Assembly (NCBI RefSeq): GCF_046159715.1
Contig: NZ_JBJXCT010000019.1
Location: 1 to 12,437 of the forward strand
Reading direction: 5' to 3'
DNA: 12,437 bases
DNA from: Pampinifervens sp037481935
GTDB lineage: Bacteria > Aquificota > Aquificia > Aquificales > Aquificaceae
In this document: one piece after another, positions 1 to 6,933 of the stretch
Position numbering within the stretch: position 1 is the first letter of the stretch
Layout: each line of letters opens with the position of its first letter
Translations under genes and position numbers: made by a program
Notes under the pieces: generated by a model
What the model was told of the DNA's origin: nothing
The model's input: only the letters and a program-made list of their open reading frames with translations
Databases searched by the model: none

Positions 1-72
1 TAATCCTCCCTATGGGTTTTCCATGGGGAGCTTTTTTTTACCATAATTTCTTATAACTTGCAACTCGGGTTA
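1..72 (-). mobile_element. Left-hand copy of an IS end (partial), inverted relative to the right-hand copy
   Basis: Bases 1-72 are the reverse complement of 12328-12398, differing only in one homopolymer: eight T at 32-39 here, seven A at 12361-12367 there. By comparison with the right copy, this is the 5' end of the same element. Its outer tip is near 67-72 (reads AACCCGAG on the minus strand), and its presumed transposase lies on the minus strand to the left of base 1, outside the window. Bases 1-10 hold the complement of the transposase SD. Only this end is visible, so target duplications and family cannot be determined. The repeat and its orientation are seen directly; the IS identity is inferred from the gene break at the other copy and from the ORF start there. 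Confidence 0.7.
6..39 (+). terminator. Outward-reading intrinsic terminator in the left IS end
   Basis: Stem 6-15 pairs with 21-30 (CTCCCTATGG / CCATGGGGAG; ten pairs including one U-G wobble) with loop GTTTT, followed by C and eight T at 32-39. This is a textbook Rho-independent terminator for transcripts running rightward out of the IS toward tamB. On the opposite strand the same bases form the hairpin covering the transposase SD, but there the wobble becomes a C-A mismatch and no T-run follows. The termination role is inferred from structure. Confidence 0.6.
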
Positions 73-76
73 TAAT
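48..76 (+). promoter_or_regulatory. Putative tamB promoter at the IS/host junction
   Basis: A perfect TATAAT at 71-76 straddles the outer edge of the IS end (repeat stops at 72). The best -35 at 17-bp spacing is TTCTTA at 48-53, inside the IS, which is a weak match. Transcription would begin near 83, after the terminator at 6-39, giving a short leader with SD AAGGGGG (85-91) before the tamB ATG. The IS insertion therefore seems to have created or replaced the promoter. The hexamer is seen directly; activity is inferred. Confidence 0.45.
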
Positions 77-95
77 AACCTAACAAGGGGGTCTG

Positions 96-3000
96 ATGCG
101 TGTAGTTGGCTATCTCATACTTCTACTTCTTGCCCTTTATTTTCTTCTGATAAAGCCCTACCTTGTGGCGAGGAATATAGAGATTGAACTGGAAGGTGTC
201 AGTCTGAGCTTTGAGGAGGGGTTGAGCTTTAAAAGCCTTCTCATACACCTGCCCCTTAAGCACAGGACCATTCATCTCTTTGTCTCTGGAGCATCTATCA
301 GACCCTGGAGCCTCCAGGCGGGTGAGTTTAGCCTGATAGAGGTCTCAACCGCCCCACCATCTGACAAGCCCTTTGACTATGACTTTGGACCTCTTACAGA
401 GCTTGCAGGTAGACTCAATCTGAAGGTAGATAGCCTCTACATATCGGTAAACTATGTCCTTCACGGGGAGAGTCTTACCCTTTTTATACCGGAAACCGAA
501 TTGAGGGCGGGGAAGGTTATTTCTACTGGCTGGACGCAGGTCTACTGGATGCACCACTCTGACAGGCATGACCTTGAGGTTTTTCTTCACAAAGCACGCA
601 CGGAAGGAAGCAGGTTCATACTGGAGGATGCCCAGGTCAGAAGTGGGCTCTACAGTTTTAACCTGAGAGGGATATGGAAGGGAAGAGAGGGGAGCTTTAT
701 GGGAGAGGGGCTCATAAAGCCTATAGAAGGCAAAAACTTCCTTCTTGGCAGAACAGATATAAGGTTTTCTGGAAACATAAGCTACACCAGCTTAAGTGCT
801 GATTTTTCAGGGATTGCAGAGAGGCTTGATATAAAGGGTAGGAGAGAGTTCAGGGGTCTCAGGCTAAAGGGACAATACCTCTGGAAATGGAAGGAAAAAA
901 GTAATCTGAAAACGGTTGTGACAGATGGGCTTACCACGGCAAATGTTGACTATTCTCTCAAAGACAGAGTTCTCCGTGGGGAGTTTAGAGGCTTTCCTGT
1001 GGATAGTAAACTTCTTGGCATAAGCCAGCGGTTGTCTGCCCTTGTCAGCGGCCAGATTGACCTTGACCTGAAGGGAGAACTTCTGAGACTTCAGGCTTAC
1101 TCACCCATTGCTCAGGTGGAGGGTCAGGAAATAAGTGGTGTGAGCCTTAAAATGGATATGAGTTATAGAAAAGAGCCAGAGGGAAACATTGACCTTTTAG
1201 TGGCTCAGCCCTTTTTCCTTTCTGTAAAGGGTGCCCTCTCTGGTAAGGATTTTGCAGGAAATATCAGCCTTCTGGGATACAGACTCACGCATCAGGATGT
1301 GTCTGCCACCATTTCCTACAGCGGGACCCTGAGAATCCAGCAGGGTCAGCTCTTTAGCTACGGAAGGGGTAAGCTGGAGAACCCTATTTTTAGGGATGTA
1401 AGACCCGGTAGCGCAGATTACGACCTTTACCTTGAGGGGGATGGCTACAGGGTAAACCTCACTGGAAGGGGTTATTCTCTCGCAGGAGGAGGTTCTCTAA
1501 AGGACAGAGATTTTTCCGGCAGGCTTAACCTCGAGAACATGAGCCTTTCCTACGAGGGTATTCAGATGGACTCCCTGAGGGGAAGCGTAAAGCTAAATCT
1601 CAGGGGTGAAAAGGTGTTGGCGGAGGGCAGGATTGAGGGCAACATCTCAAGGGAAAGCCTGGCCTCCTGGACTGCACTGTCCTTTCAAATGGAAAAGAAT
1701 GGCGAAGATTTAGAGGGCAATTTCAAAGGTGAGCTCAAAGACACCAGAATACTCCAGTTTTCCTCCGAGAGAGGCAGCTTTGAGGGAAAAGTGAGTGGAG
1801 GAAAGGTATACTTGACTTTTGACCTGCAGGAAAGGCTGAGAGGTAAAGGTCATTACGATTATAAAAAGGCCTCCTACAGCTTTGAGGGCTTTCTCAAACA
1901 TCTTCAGGGGGAGCTTGCCATAGCATCCAACTATCGTCTGAGTGGTAAGGAAAAGGACCTGACCCTTGAGCTGTCAGGTGAGGGAAAATACAGAGAAATC
2001 AGCTTCCCTCTCATTGTCAATCTTCACATGAAAGGGGAAAGGCTTGAAGGTTTTCTGAGGGGCTTTACTCTTAGAGAAGGTCTAATCGGTATCAAGGTTC
2101 CAGACATAAAAGTATACGGAAACCGGGAACATGGAAACGTAGATGCTGCACCTCTCCTCATAAGCATTGGACAGGAGGCAGTCTCAAGGGTGGAATTTCA
2201 GAGGGGTGAATACAGAGGCAGAAGGCTTTTACTTAAAGGAAGCATATACGGTGTTCTCAAGGGACGGTTTGAGTTCTCCTACGATGAGGGTCCAAAGTTC
2301 TTCTCAGAGGGTGAGCTGGACCTTGGCAGTCTCTTCTCCATAATAAGGAGCAGGGTGCTCGCAGATGCAGAAGGTAAGGTGGCTTACACGCTCTCCTACA
2401 CAGATACTCTGAACTTCAAGGCAACCTCCAGTGCAATCACTCTGAGGTCCAGATATCTTGCAGTGCCCCTGTCAGGCGGGCTCGACCTTGGTTTCACAAA
2501 GGACAGGCTTTCAGGCTATGTAAAACTGCTGGGCAACCAGAAGGCTTCAATTCTTGCCAGCTTTACCGGCGATAGCAGGTCTGGTCAAGTCAGCTTTGAA
2601 GTCTCACAACTGCCAGTTCTTTACAGGGGAGAGACCTTCAGAACCAGCCTTTTTGTCTCAGGAAAAGGAAAAATAAGCTCCGACTACAGGAGTCTTAACA
2701 TAGGGGGCGACTTCCATACCTCTGGGGTAGTTAACCTGCAGGGACTCAGGGGAAGGGCTGGAGGACTATCCGAAGAATACAGAAGAGTAAGGCTTGACAT
2801 CTCACTTACATCATCCGAACCTTTGAGGGTAAATCTCCCAGAGGGCTTTCTCTATACTGACCTGTCGGCAAGGATAAAGGGAAGTCTCTATGAACCTGAT
2901 TATGTGGTTAACGCTTATTTTAAAGGAGGAGCACTTACATACTTTGAAAAAGAATTTTTTGTCAGAAGGGGTGAGGTGACCTTTACAAATAAAGAAAGCC

Positions 3001-3491
3001 AGATGGACCTAACCATAACTGCGCCAACCCCTGATTACAGCATAATAATTGACCTGAAGGGAAACCCACAGTATCCAAAGGCAATAGTCAGGTCAGAACC
3101 TCCGAGGGATACGAGAGAGGTGCTCACCACTCTTGTTCTTGGAGGTGCAGAGACAGAGGGTCTTATACCGGTGGGGGGAGCTCTTATAAGCCAGATACCG
3201 CAGATCAGCGGTCTTATAAAAGATGCGAGGGGTATGACAGGGCTTGACATAAAGGTCCAGGTATCTCCCACCGTATCCCCTACGGGAGAGGTGGGGGTGA
3301 ACGCAACAGTCTCCAAAGATTTAAGCCAGAGAATATCCGTGGAGCACAGACAGAGCACTCTGAGAAATCCCAGAGAGACTTACACAGGTGGAGATGTAAA
3401 GCTTACGCCCAATACATCCATAGGTGGAAGGCTTTACTCAGACAGGTCTCAGGAGGTCAGGGTCAGGATAAGGAAGAAGTTTGACTTCTGA
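96..3491 (+). CDS. tamB: TamB-like translocation and assembly module / AsmA-family protein (DUF490)
   Basis: A 1131-residue protein of the TamB family, inner-membrane-anchored periplasm-spanning proteins implicated in lipid transport to the outer membrane and, with TamA, in autotransporter assembly. Residues about 5-24 are one hydrophobic signal-anchor helix (MRVVGYLILLLLALYFLLIK). The rest is a long run of alternating beta-strand sequence typical of the beta-groove fold. The C-terminal DUF490 region includes TREVLTTLVLGG at about 1006-1017, a family landmark. The chain ends in phenylalanine with a beta-strand-like tail (VRVRIRKKFDF). The ATG at 96 has SD AAGGGGG four bases upstream. No tamA partner is in the window. 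The 3' end overlaps convergent pgsA by 29 bp. It lies directly beside an IS end, but the ORF looks intact, with a length usual for the family. Confidence 0.85.
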   Translation: MRVVGYLILLLLALYFLLIKPYLVARNIEIELEGVSLSFEEGLSFKSLLIHLPLKHRTIHLFVSGASIRPWSLQAGEFSLIEVSTAPPSDKPFDYDFGPLTELAGRLNLKVDSLYISVNYVLHGESLTLFIPETELRAGKVISTGWTQVYWMHHSDRHDLEVFLHKARTEGSRFILEDAQVRSGLYSFNLRGIWKGREGSFMGEGLIKPIEGKNFLLGRTDIRFSGNISYTSLSADFSGIAERLDIKGRREFRGLRLKGQYLWKWKEKSNLKTVVTDGLTTANVDYSLKDRVLRGEFRGFPVDSKLLGISQRLSALVSGQIDLDLKGELLRLQAYSPIAQVEGQEISGVSLKMDMSYRKEPEGNIDLLVAQPFFLSVKGALSGKDFAGNISLLGYRLTHQDVSATISYSGTLRIQQGQLFSYGRGKLENPIFRDVRPGSADYDLYLEGDGYRVNLTGRGYSLAGGGSLKDRDFSGRLNLENMSLSYEGIQMDSLRGSVKLNLRGEKVLAEGRIEGNISRESLASWTALSFQMEKNGEDLEGNFKGELKDTRILQFSSERGSFEGKVSGGKVYLTFDLQERLRGKGHYDYKKASYSFEGFLKHLQGELAIASNYRLSGKEKDLTLELSGEGKYREISFPLIVNLHMKGERLEGFLRGFTLREGLIGIKVPDIKVYGNREHGNVDAAPLLISIGQEAVSRVEFQRGEYRGRRLLLKGSIYGVLKGRFEFSYDEGPKFFSEGELDLGSLFSIIRSRVLADAEGKVAYTLSYTDTLNFKATSSAITLRSRYLAVPLSGGLDLGFTKDRLSGYVKLLGNQKASILASFTGDSRSGQVSFEVSQLPVLYRGETFRTSLFVSGKGKISSDYRSLNIGGDFHTSGVVNLQGLRGRAGGLSEEYRRVRLDISLTSSEPLRVNLPEGFLYTDLSARIKGSLYEPDYVVNAYFKGGALTYFEKEFFVRRGEVTFTNKESQMDLTITAPTPDYSIIIDLKGNPQYPKAIVRSEPPRDTREVLTTLVLGGAETEGLIPVGGALISQIPQISGLIKDARGMTGLDIKVQVSPTVSPTGEVGVNATVSKDLSQRISVEHRQSTLRNPRETYTGGDVKLTPNTSIGGRLYSDRSQEVRVRIRKKFDF

Positions 3492-3993
3492 GGGCTCTGA
3501 GCCCAAACAGGAAATAATCCGCCCATGAAAGAAAAAGCATGATTATGGTAGCCCAGAGTATAGGCTCAGAGAAAAAACCGCCCAGACAGAGAAGTATGAA
3601 AAGCGAAAGAGTAAAGGTGAAGGCCTTACCCGGAGCTCTTGCCTGAGGAACACTTTTATTCCTTCCCGCAAGGATGGCACCCCCCAGGAGGAGAAACAAA
3701 TCCCTGGCGAGCACTGCGTAGAGAAGTGCCTGGGGTATGAGGTGGAGTTTAAAGGTGCAGACAAAAAGCCCGCACAGAAGCATCACCTTGTCAGCCAAAG
3801 GGTCAAGCACTCTACCCAGCTCCGTCTGAGCCTTGAGTTTCCTTGCTAAAAAGCCATCCAGAGCATCAGAAAGGGCAAGGGGAAGGAAGAGAAGAAGGAG
3901 ATATTCCTGTGGAATAAACAGAAGCAGCGGGCTGAGGGTCAGTCTAATCAGGGACAGGAGATTGGGTAGATTACTCAACAAGAAGGACCTCAC
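3463..3993 (-). CDS. pgsA: CDP-diacylglycerol--glycerol-3-phosphate 3-phosphatidyltransferase (CDP-alcohol phosphatidyltransferase)
   Basis: A 176-residue integral membrane enzyme. The CDP-alcohol phosphatidyltransferase motif D-x2-D-G-x2-A-R-x8-G-x3-D-x3-D is complete: D43, D46, G47, A50, R51, G60, D64, D68. The N-terminal NLPNLLSLIRL segment is characteristic of PgsA, which makes phosphatidylglycerol phosphate from CDP-diacylglycerol. Several hydrophobic helices follow. The listed start is GTG and lies 23 nt inside the end of lnt. TTG codons at 3981 and 3978 have a better-spaced GAGG upstream and give an N-terminus closer to the family norm, so the real start may be there. Overlap with lnt indicates co-transcription and translational coupling. 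The 3' end overlaps tamB by 29 bp on the opposite strand. A different CDP-alcohol transferase specificity cannot be excluded. Confidence 0.85.
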   Translation of the reverse strand: MRSFLLSNLPNLLSLIRLTLSPLLLFIPQEYLLLLFLPLALSDALDGFLARKLKAQTELGRVLDPLADKVMLLCGLFVCTFKLHLIPQALLYAVLARDLFLLLGGAILAGRNKSVPQARAPGKAFTFTLSLFILLCLGGFFSEPILWATIIMLFLSWADYFLFGLRALRSQTSSLS

Positions 3994-5332
3994 TGCGAAC
4001 TATACCTCTTTTCATGTAAGGCATCCTCTCCAGAACCCTGCCCATGGGGTCTATTATGCCCGTGTCTCCCGAGTTGTTTACCCAAAGCATGTATTTACCC
4101 CTTTCCAGCGCCCTCACCCTTGCCCACAGATAGTGCTGGTGAGTGCAATCAGAATCCTCAAACCAGCCGTCGTTGGTAAGCACAACGATAAGGTTTGCCC
4201 TCTCTGAAAGCCTTTCTACCAGGTCATGGTAAGCCACCTCAAAGCATATGGGTGTGGCTATCTTCATACTCCCATATTCTAAGGGCTTTAAATTTTTTCC
4301 AGGGAAGTAATCAATACCGCTTATGGCAGGGAAGAACTCCTTCAGAAAGCCAAAGGGAAAGGGCATGTATTCTCCAATGGGGAATAGCCTTATCTTGTCG
4401 TAATGACCAATGGCGATGCCACCCTTCAAAAGGTAGGCGGAGTTGTAAGGTCTGAGGCCCTCCCTTATGTCTATAAGCCCTACCAGTATGGGAGTCTTGA
4501 AGCTTAGCCTTCTGAGCCAAAGGTTGTAGTCATCGCTCTCCTCCGAATAGAAGAAGTGAAGGGCAGACTCTGGAAGCACCACAAGGTCGGCATTTGCGCC
4601 CGTTGCTTCCTCTGTGAGCCTTAAAATTTCCTCCGCATGCCTTCTGAAGGCTGAGGTGTCCAGCTTGTCCTTCTGAGGCACTCCAGTCTGCACAAGGGCA
4701 ACCCTTATGACTCTTGCACCCTCCATCCTGTTTTCCTTCTCCTTCAGTGCAACAAGACCAGTAATAGCCATGATGAGCCAGAGGGCTATGAGTGGCTTTA
4801 ATTTTCTGCGAGGGAGCAGAAGGGCTGTAAAGACAAGCAGAAGACTTTGCATGTAAACATTAATAAAAAGAAGGCTGTGTTTTATAAGGGGTATGTAGAC
4901 AGACAGTGAACCTATAAGGAGCCATGGGAAGCCTCCATAGGGAAAATGGGAGCGCAGTATCTCAAAGGCCGTGTAGAGAAGGGGAAGAGCCCAGAGGTAA
5001 TTCCTGAAAAATCTCCTGCATATCCAGAGGGGCATATAAAACTGATAAAAGCTCAGAAAGAGAGAGAAGGGAACAAAGAGGGTGTAGGACAGGAAAGGGT
5101 TTACCCCTCCGTATTCTATGCTTGCTATGTTGGCACATCTGAGGGAAAGGAAGAAGAAAATAAAGCCCGATATAAGCCAGAAGACACCTTTTCTCTGCCA
5201 GAGGAGGAGCATAAAGGCAGGTAGTGCAAAAAACCACAATTCATACTTGGAAAATGGCATGTAAAGCATAAAGCCTGTCAGAGGAATGAGAACTATCTGC
5301 CAGAGGACAGACTTATAAGAACTATTCCACAT
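3971..5332 (-). CDS. lnt: Apolipoprotein N-acyltransferase
   Basis: A 453-residue inner-membrane enzyme that adds the third acyl chain to the N-terminal cysteine of lipoproteins using phospholipid donors. Residues about 1-195 hold multiple hydrophobic helices, including the conserved EILRSHFPYGGFPWLLIG segment (124-141). Residues about 206-450 are the carbon-nitrogen hydrolase domain with the catalytic triad E255 (VVLPES), K313 (HYDKIRLFPIGEYMP) and C363 (PICFE), equivalent to E267/K335/C387 of E. coli Lnt. It is somewhat shorter than E. coli Lnt (512 aa). The ATG has only a weak GGTGG upstream and lies 40 nt inside the end of the permease gene, so translation is probably coupled. The likely lipoprotein encoded at 8857-9333 would be a substrate. 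pgsA downstream makes a phospholipid class that could serve as acyl donor. Confidence 0.92.
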   Translation of the reverse strand: MWNSSYKSVLWQIVLIPLTGFMLYMPFSKYELWFFALPAFMLLLWQRKGVFWLISGFIFFFLSLRCANIASIEYGGVNPFLSYTLFVPFSLFLSFYQFYMPLWICRRFFRNYLWALPLLYTAFEILRSHFPYGGFPWLLIGSLSVYIPLIKHSLLFINVYMQSLLLVFTALLLPRRKLKPLIALWLIMAITGLVALKEKENRMEGARVIRVALVQTGVPQKDKLDTSAFRRHAEEILRLTEEATGANADLVVLPESALHFFYSEESDDYNLWLRRLSFKTPILVGLIDIREGLRPYNSAYLLKGGIAIGHYDKIRLFPIGEYMPFPFGFLKEFFPAISGIDYFPGKNLKPLEYGSMKIATPICFEVAYHDLVERLSERANLIVVLTNDGWFEDSDCTHQHYLWARVRALERGKYMLWVNNSGDTGIIDPMGRVLERMPYMKRGIVRSEVLLVE

Positions 5333-5718
5333 ACCACCAGAAGTATACCAAAGGCCCTCAGCAAGCTGAAGGGCTCACCGAGAAGGAGAAAGGCAACCAG
5401 AGAACCCCATAGAGGAGATGTGGAGGCAATTGGCGCTACCACCGACACATCTCCAGCCTTTACAGCTTTAAAGAAAAAAAGAAGTCCGAGAAAGCCCGAC
5501 ATTATACCACCAGCGGCTACTAGCATAACTTCTTTGAGAGGGTAGTTCAGCTTCATTCCTGTGAATGCTGTAACTGAAAGGGCAAGCAGAAAAGCAGAGA
5601 GGTTATGAAACACCAGGGCGGTTACAGGAGGTATTTCTCCCCTCAGGCCCAGTTTGAAAAGCACGGGAGCTGTCCCCCACACAAGGCTCGCAAGAAGGGC
5701 AAAAATTACGCTTTTCAT
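5293..5718 (-). CDS. Single-domain EamA-family membrane transporter
   Basis: A 141-residue protein with about five hydrophobic segments corresponding to one EamA (DMT superfamily) domain: N-terminal SVIFALLASLVWGTAPVLFK, a central G-rich helix, and the conserved VAPIASTSPLWGSLVAFLLL / GEPFSLLRAFGILLVVCGIVL pattern. Typical EamA carriers have two such repeats (about 300 aa), so this half-size form presumably works as a dimer, as other small DMT proteins do. The substrate cannot be read from sequence. It is the first gene of the minus-strand operon eamA > lnt > pgsA; its 3' end overlaps lnt by 40 nt in another frame. The C-terminus ends shortly after the fifth helix, so this looks like a natural single-domain protein rather than a truncation. 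Confidence 0.8.
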   Translation of the reverse strand: MKSVIFALLASLVWGTAPVLFKLGLRGEIPPVTALVFHNLSAFLLALSVTAFTGMKLNYPLKEVMLVAAGGIMSGFLGLLFFFKAVKAGDVSVVAPIASTSPLWGSLVAFLLLGEPFSLLRAFGILLVVCGIVLISLSSGR

Positions 5719-5748
5719 GTTTAAAACCCTTAAAAATCCTCTTGCATC

Positions 5749-5776
5749 TTGACTTGACTTGGTATATCATTATAAA
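5749..5776 (+). promoter_or_regulatory. Promoter of the HU gene
   Basis: TTGACT at 5749-5754 lies 16 bp before TATAAA at 5771-5776, a good sigma-70-type promoter. The -35 region is duplicated as TTGACTTGACTT (5749-5760); the second copy is too close to this -10 to be used with it. Start would be near 5783, followed by the strong SD AAGGAGGG at 5794-5801 and the ATG at 5808. Confidence 0.65.
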
Positions 5777-5796
5777 CTGCTAAAAAACCTTGTAAG
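5769..5796 (-). promoter_or_regulatory. Putative promoter of the eamA-lnt-pgsA operon, overlapping the HU promoter
   Basis: On the minus strand TATAAT (5774-5769) is preceded at 16 bp by CTTACA (5796-5791), four of six matches to TTGACA. Its -10 overlaps the HU -10 (5771-5776) base for base, and its -35 overlaps the HU SD. Start would be near 5762, giving about 44 nt of leader to the ATG at 5718. Confidence 0.45.
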
Positions 5797-5807
5797 GAGG
5801 GAATACC

Positions 5808-6080
5808 ATGACCAAAGCTGAGCTTGTTTCAGCCATAGCCAAAGGGGCAGGTATTACCAAGAAGCAGGCTGATGCCGCCCTGAGATCTGCAATTCAGGCA
5901 GTCTCTGGAGCTCTCAAAAAGGGTGAAAGAGTGGCAGTGCCAGGGTTCGGCATATTTGCTGTAAGGACCAGGGCAGAGAGGAAGGGGCGCAACCCCAGAA
6001 CAGGTGCAGAGATAAAGATACCTTCAAGAAAGGTGGTCACCTTCAGGCCTGCAAAGGAGCTCAGAGAGTCTGTAAAGTAA
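5808..6080 (+). CDS. hup: HU-family DNA-binding protein
   Basis: A 90-residue nucleoid-associated protein of exactly the usual HU/IHF length. The N-terminal helices (TKAELVSAIAKGAGITKKQA) are followed by the beta-arm with the signature GFGIFAVRTRAERKGRNPRTG at residues 46-66, including the DNA-intercalating proline (P63 in RNP). The protein binds and bends DNA as a dimer. The start has a strong SD (AAGGAGGG, six-base spacing) and a good promoter upstream. It could be a homodimeric HU or one IHF-like subunit; the sequence does not decide. It is followed by a strong GC-rich hairpin and then rsmE on the same strand. Confidence 0.95.
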   Translation: MTKAELVSAIAKGAGITKKQADAALRSAIQAVSGALKKGERVAVPGFGIFAVRTRAERKGRNPRTGAEIKIPSRKVVTFRPAKELRESVK

Positions 6081-6089
6081 TCACCCTAT

Positions 6090-6107
6090 GCGGGGCTTTT
6101 GCCCCGC
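6090..6107 (+). terminator. GC-rich hairpin between hup and rsmE
   Basis: Perfect 7-bp stem GCGGGGC (6090-6096) / GCCCCGC (6101-6107) with a TTTT loop, ten bases after the HU stop. No T-run follows (TACCC), so it is not a classical terminator. It may attenuate, protect the 3' end of hup mRNA or set hup/rsmE stoichiometry. It lies inside the frame of an N-terminally longer rsmE, which argues for the downstream rsmE start. Confidence 0.4.
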
Positions 6108-6114
6108 TACCCTT

Positions 6115-6816
6115 ATGGAAAGGCTTGTATGCACAGGGAAGGAGGGAGAGCTTCTACTCATAACTGGTCAGGAGTTCAATCACTTCAGGGCTTTGAGGCT
6201 AAAAAAAGATGACAGGCTTGAAGTCTTCTGTGAAGGCAGGCTGTTTCTCAGCCTTGTGGTGTCCGTTGAAAAAGGATGTGCCTTCTGCAGGCCACTGGAA
6301 GAGATAAGCATACCTCTGCCGGAGCCTGAGGTAAACCTTTACCAGTGCGTTCCTTCAGACCTGAAGCTCATGGAAGAGGTAATAGACAGGGCAAGTCAGA
6401 CGGGTGCAAGGTCTCTTGTTCCTGTTATATGTAAAAGAGGTTTTCAGAAGCCAGGCCTGATTGAAGAAAAGCTGGAAAGGTGGAAAAGACTGAGCCTTGT
6501 ATCTTTCAAGCAGTGCAAAAGACCCGCGCCCATGGAAATAGGCAGACCTGTTCAACTCTCCGGGCTAAGAGCGAAGGAAGAGATATCCCTTGTGCTTGAT
6601 AACTTTTCCGCAGAGCTCGGGATAAGGGAGCTCGACATGAACAGAAAGAGCTATGGTGTAGTGGTTGGTCCTGAGGGCGGGTTGTCTCTGGAAGAAGTGC
6701 AGGCTCTGAAGGATAGAGGGTTTAAGCCTCTTTTCTTGAGACCTTACATACTCAGGACTGAAATGGCCGGAGCTGTGGCCATAGCCCTCATAATGAATCT
6801 TGCAGGAAAGGGCTAA
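6115..6816 (+). CDS. rsmE: 16S rRNA (uracil(1498)-N3)-methyltransferase
   Basis: A 233-residue SPOUT-class methyltransferase that methylates U1498 of 16S rRNA with S-adenosylmethionine. Residues about 1-70 form the PUA-like RNA-binding domain, with GQEFNHFRALRLKKDDRLEVF near 18-38 matching the family GxEaxHhxxVLR pattern. The C-terminal SPOUT trefoil knot carries VVVGPEGGLSLEEV (182-195) and the cofactor-site motif LRTEMAGAVAIAL (213-225). The frame is open from an ATG at 6088, but family alignment puts the first residue at ATG 6115 (MERLVCTG), and the extra nine codons coincide with the hairpin at 6090-6107. Neither start has an SD, so translation may depend on hup read-through or the hairpin. 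Confidence 0.88.
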   Translation: MERLVCTGKEGELLLITGQEFNHFRALRLKKDDRLEVFCEGRLFLSLVVSVEKGCAFCRPLEEISIPLPEPEVNLYQCVPSDLKLMEEVIDRASQTGARSLVPVICKRGFQKPGLIEEKLERWKRLSLVSFKQCKRPAPMEIGRPVQLSGLRAKEEISLVLDNFSAELGIRELDMNRKSYGVVVGPEGGLSLEEVQALKDRGFKPLFLRPYILRTEMAGAVAIALIMNLAGKG

Positions 6817-6828
6817 GGGAATTATAAT
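6800..6828 (+). promoter_or_regulatory. Putative promoter of tRNA-His
   Basis: Perfect TATAAT at 6823-6828 with TTGCAG at 6800-6805 (17-bp spacer), the latter inside the end of rsmE. Start would be near 6835, only about six bases before the mature tRNA, so the 5' leader would be very short. Confidence 0.5.
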
Positions 6829-6840
6829 AAAAAGATTGCA

Positions 6841-6917
6841 GGAGAGCGTAGCTCAGCTGGCAGAGCAGTGGACTGTGGATCCACGGGTCGCGGGTTCGAC
6901 TCCCGTCGCTCTCCCCA
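6841..6917 (+). tRNA. tRNA-His (anticodon GTG)
   Basis: A complete cloverleaf. G-1 is at 6841, acceptor 6842-6848 pairs with 6907-6913, then C73 at 6914 and an encoded CCA at 6915-6917. The D-stem is GCTC/GAGC. The anticodon stem GTGGA/TCCAC (6868-6872 / 6880-6884) encloses loop CTGTGGA with GTG at 6875-6877. The T-loop is TTCGACT. The extra G-1 opposite C73 is the hallmark identity element of bacterial tRNA-His and confirms the assignment. It lies between rsmE and the epmA-like gene on the same strand. Confidence 0.97.
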
Positions 6918-6920
6918 TGT

Positions 6921-6926
6921 TATAAT
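6921..6926 (+). promoter_or_regulatory. -10 box directly before the epmA-like gene
   Basis: A second perfect TATAAT, four bases after the tRNA CCA end and seven bases before the ATG at 6934. A start at the usual distance would fall on or next to the ATG, giving a leaderless message. No convincing -35 is seen and there is no SD. Alternatively the gene is read from the tRNA promoter. Confidence 0.4.
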
Positions 6927-6933
6927 GCTCTAA

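Noticed and set aside
3035..3358. Minus-strand 107-aa open frame in the tamB C-terminal region
   Set aside because: Shadow of the DUF490 coding sequence; Ser/Pro-rich composition typical of an antisense frame.
3833..4207. Plus-strand 124-aa open frame across pgsA and lnt
   Set aside because: Antisense shadow of two well-supported genes, with low-complexity Arg/Lys/Ser composition and no SD.
5749..5760. TTGACTTGACTT as an operator or iteron
   Set aside because: Only two overlapping copies, explained as a -35 element with a duplicated register; no further copies in the window.
6090..6107. CRISPR-type repeat
   Set aside because: A single palindrome with no repeated units or spacers; no array is visible anywhere in the window.
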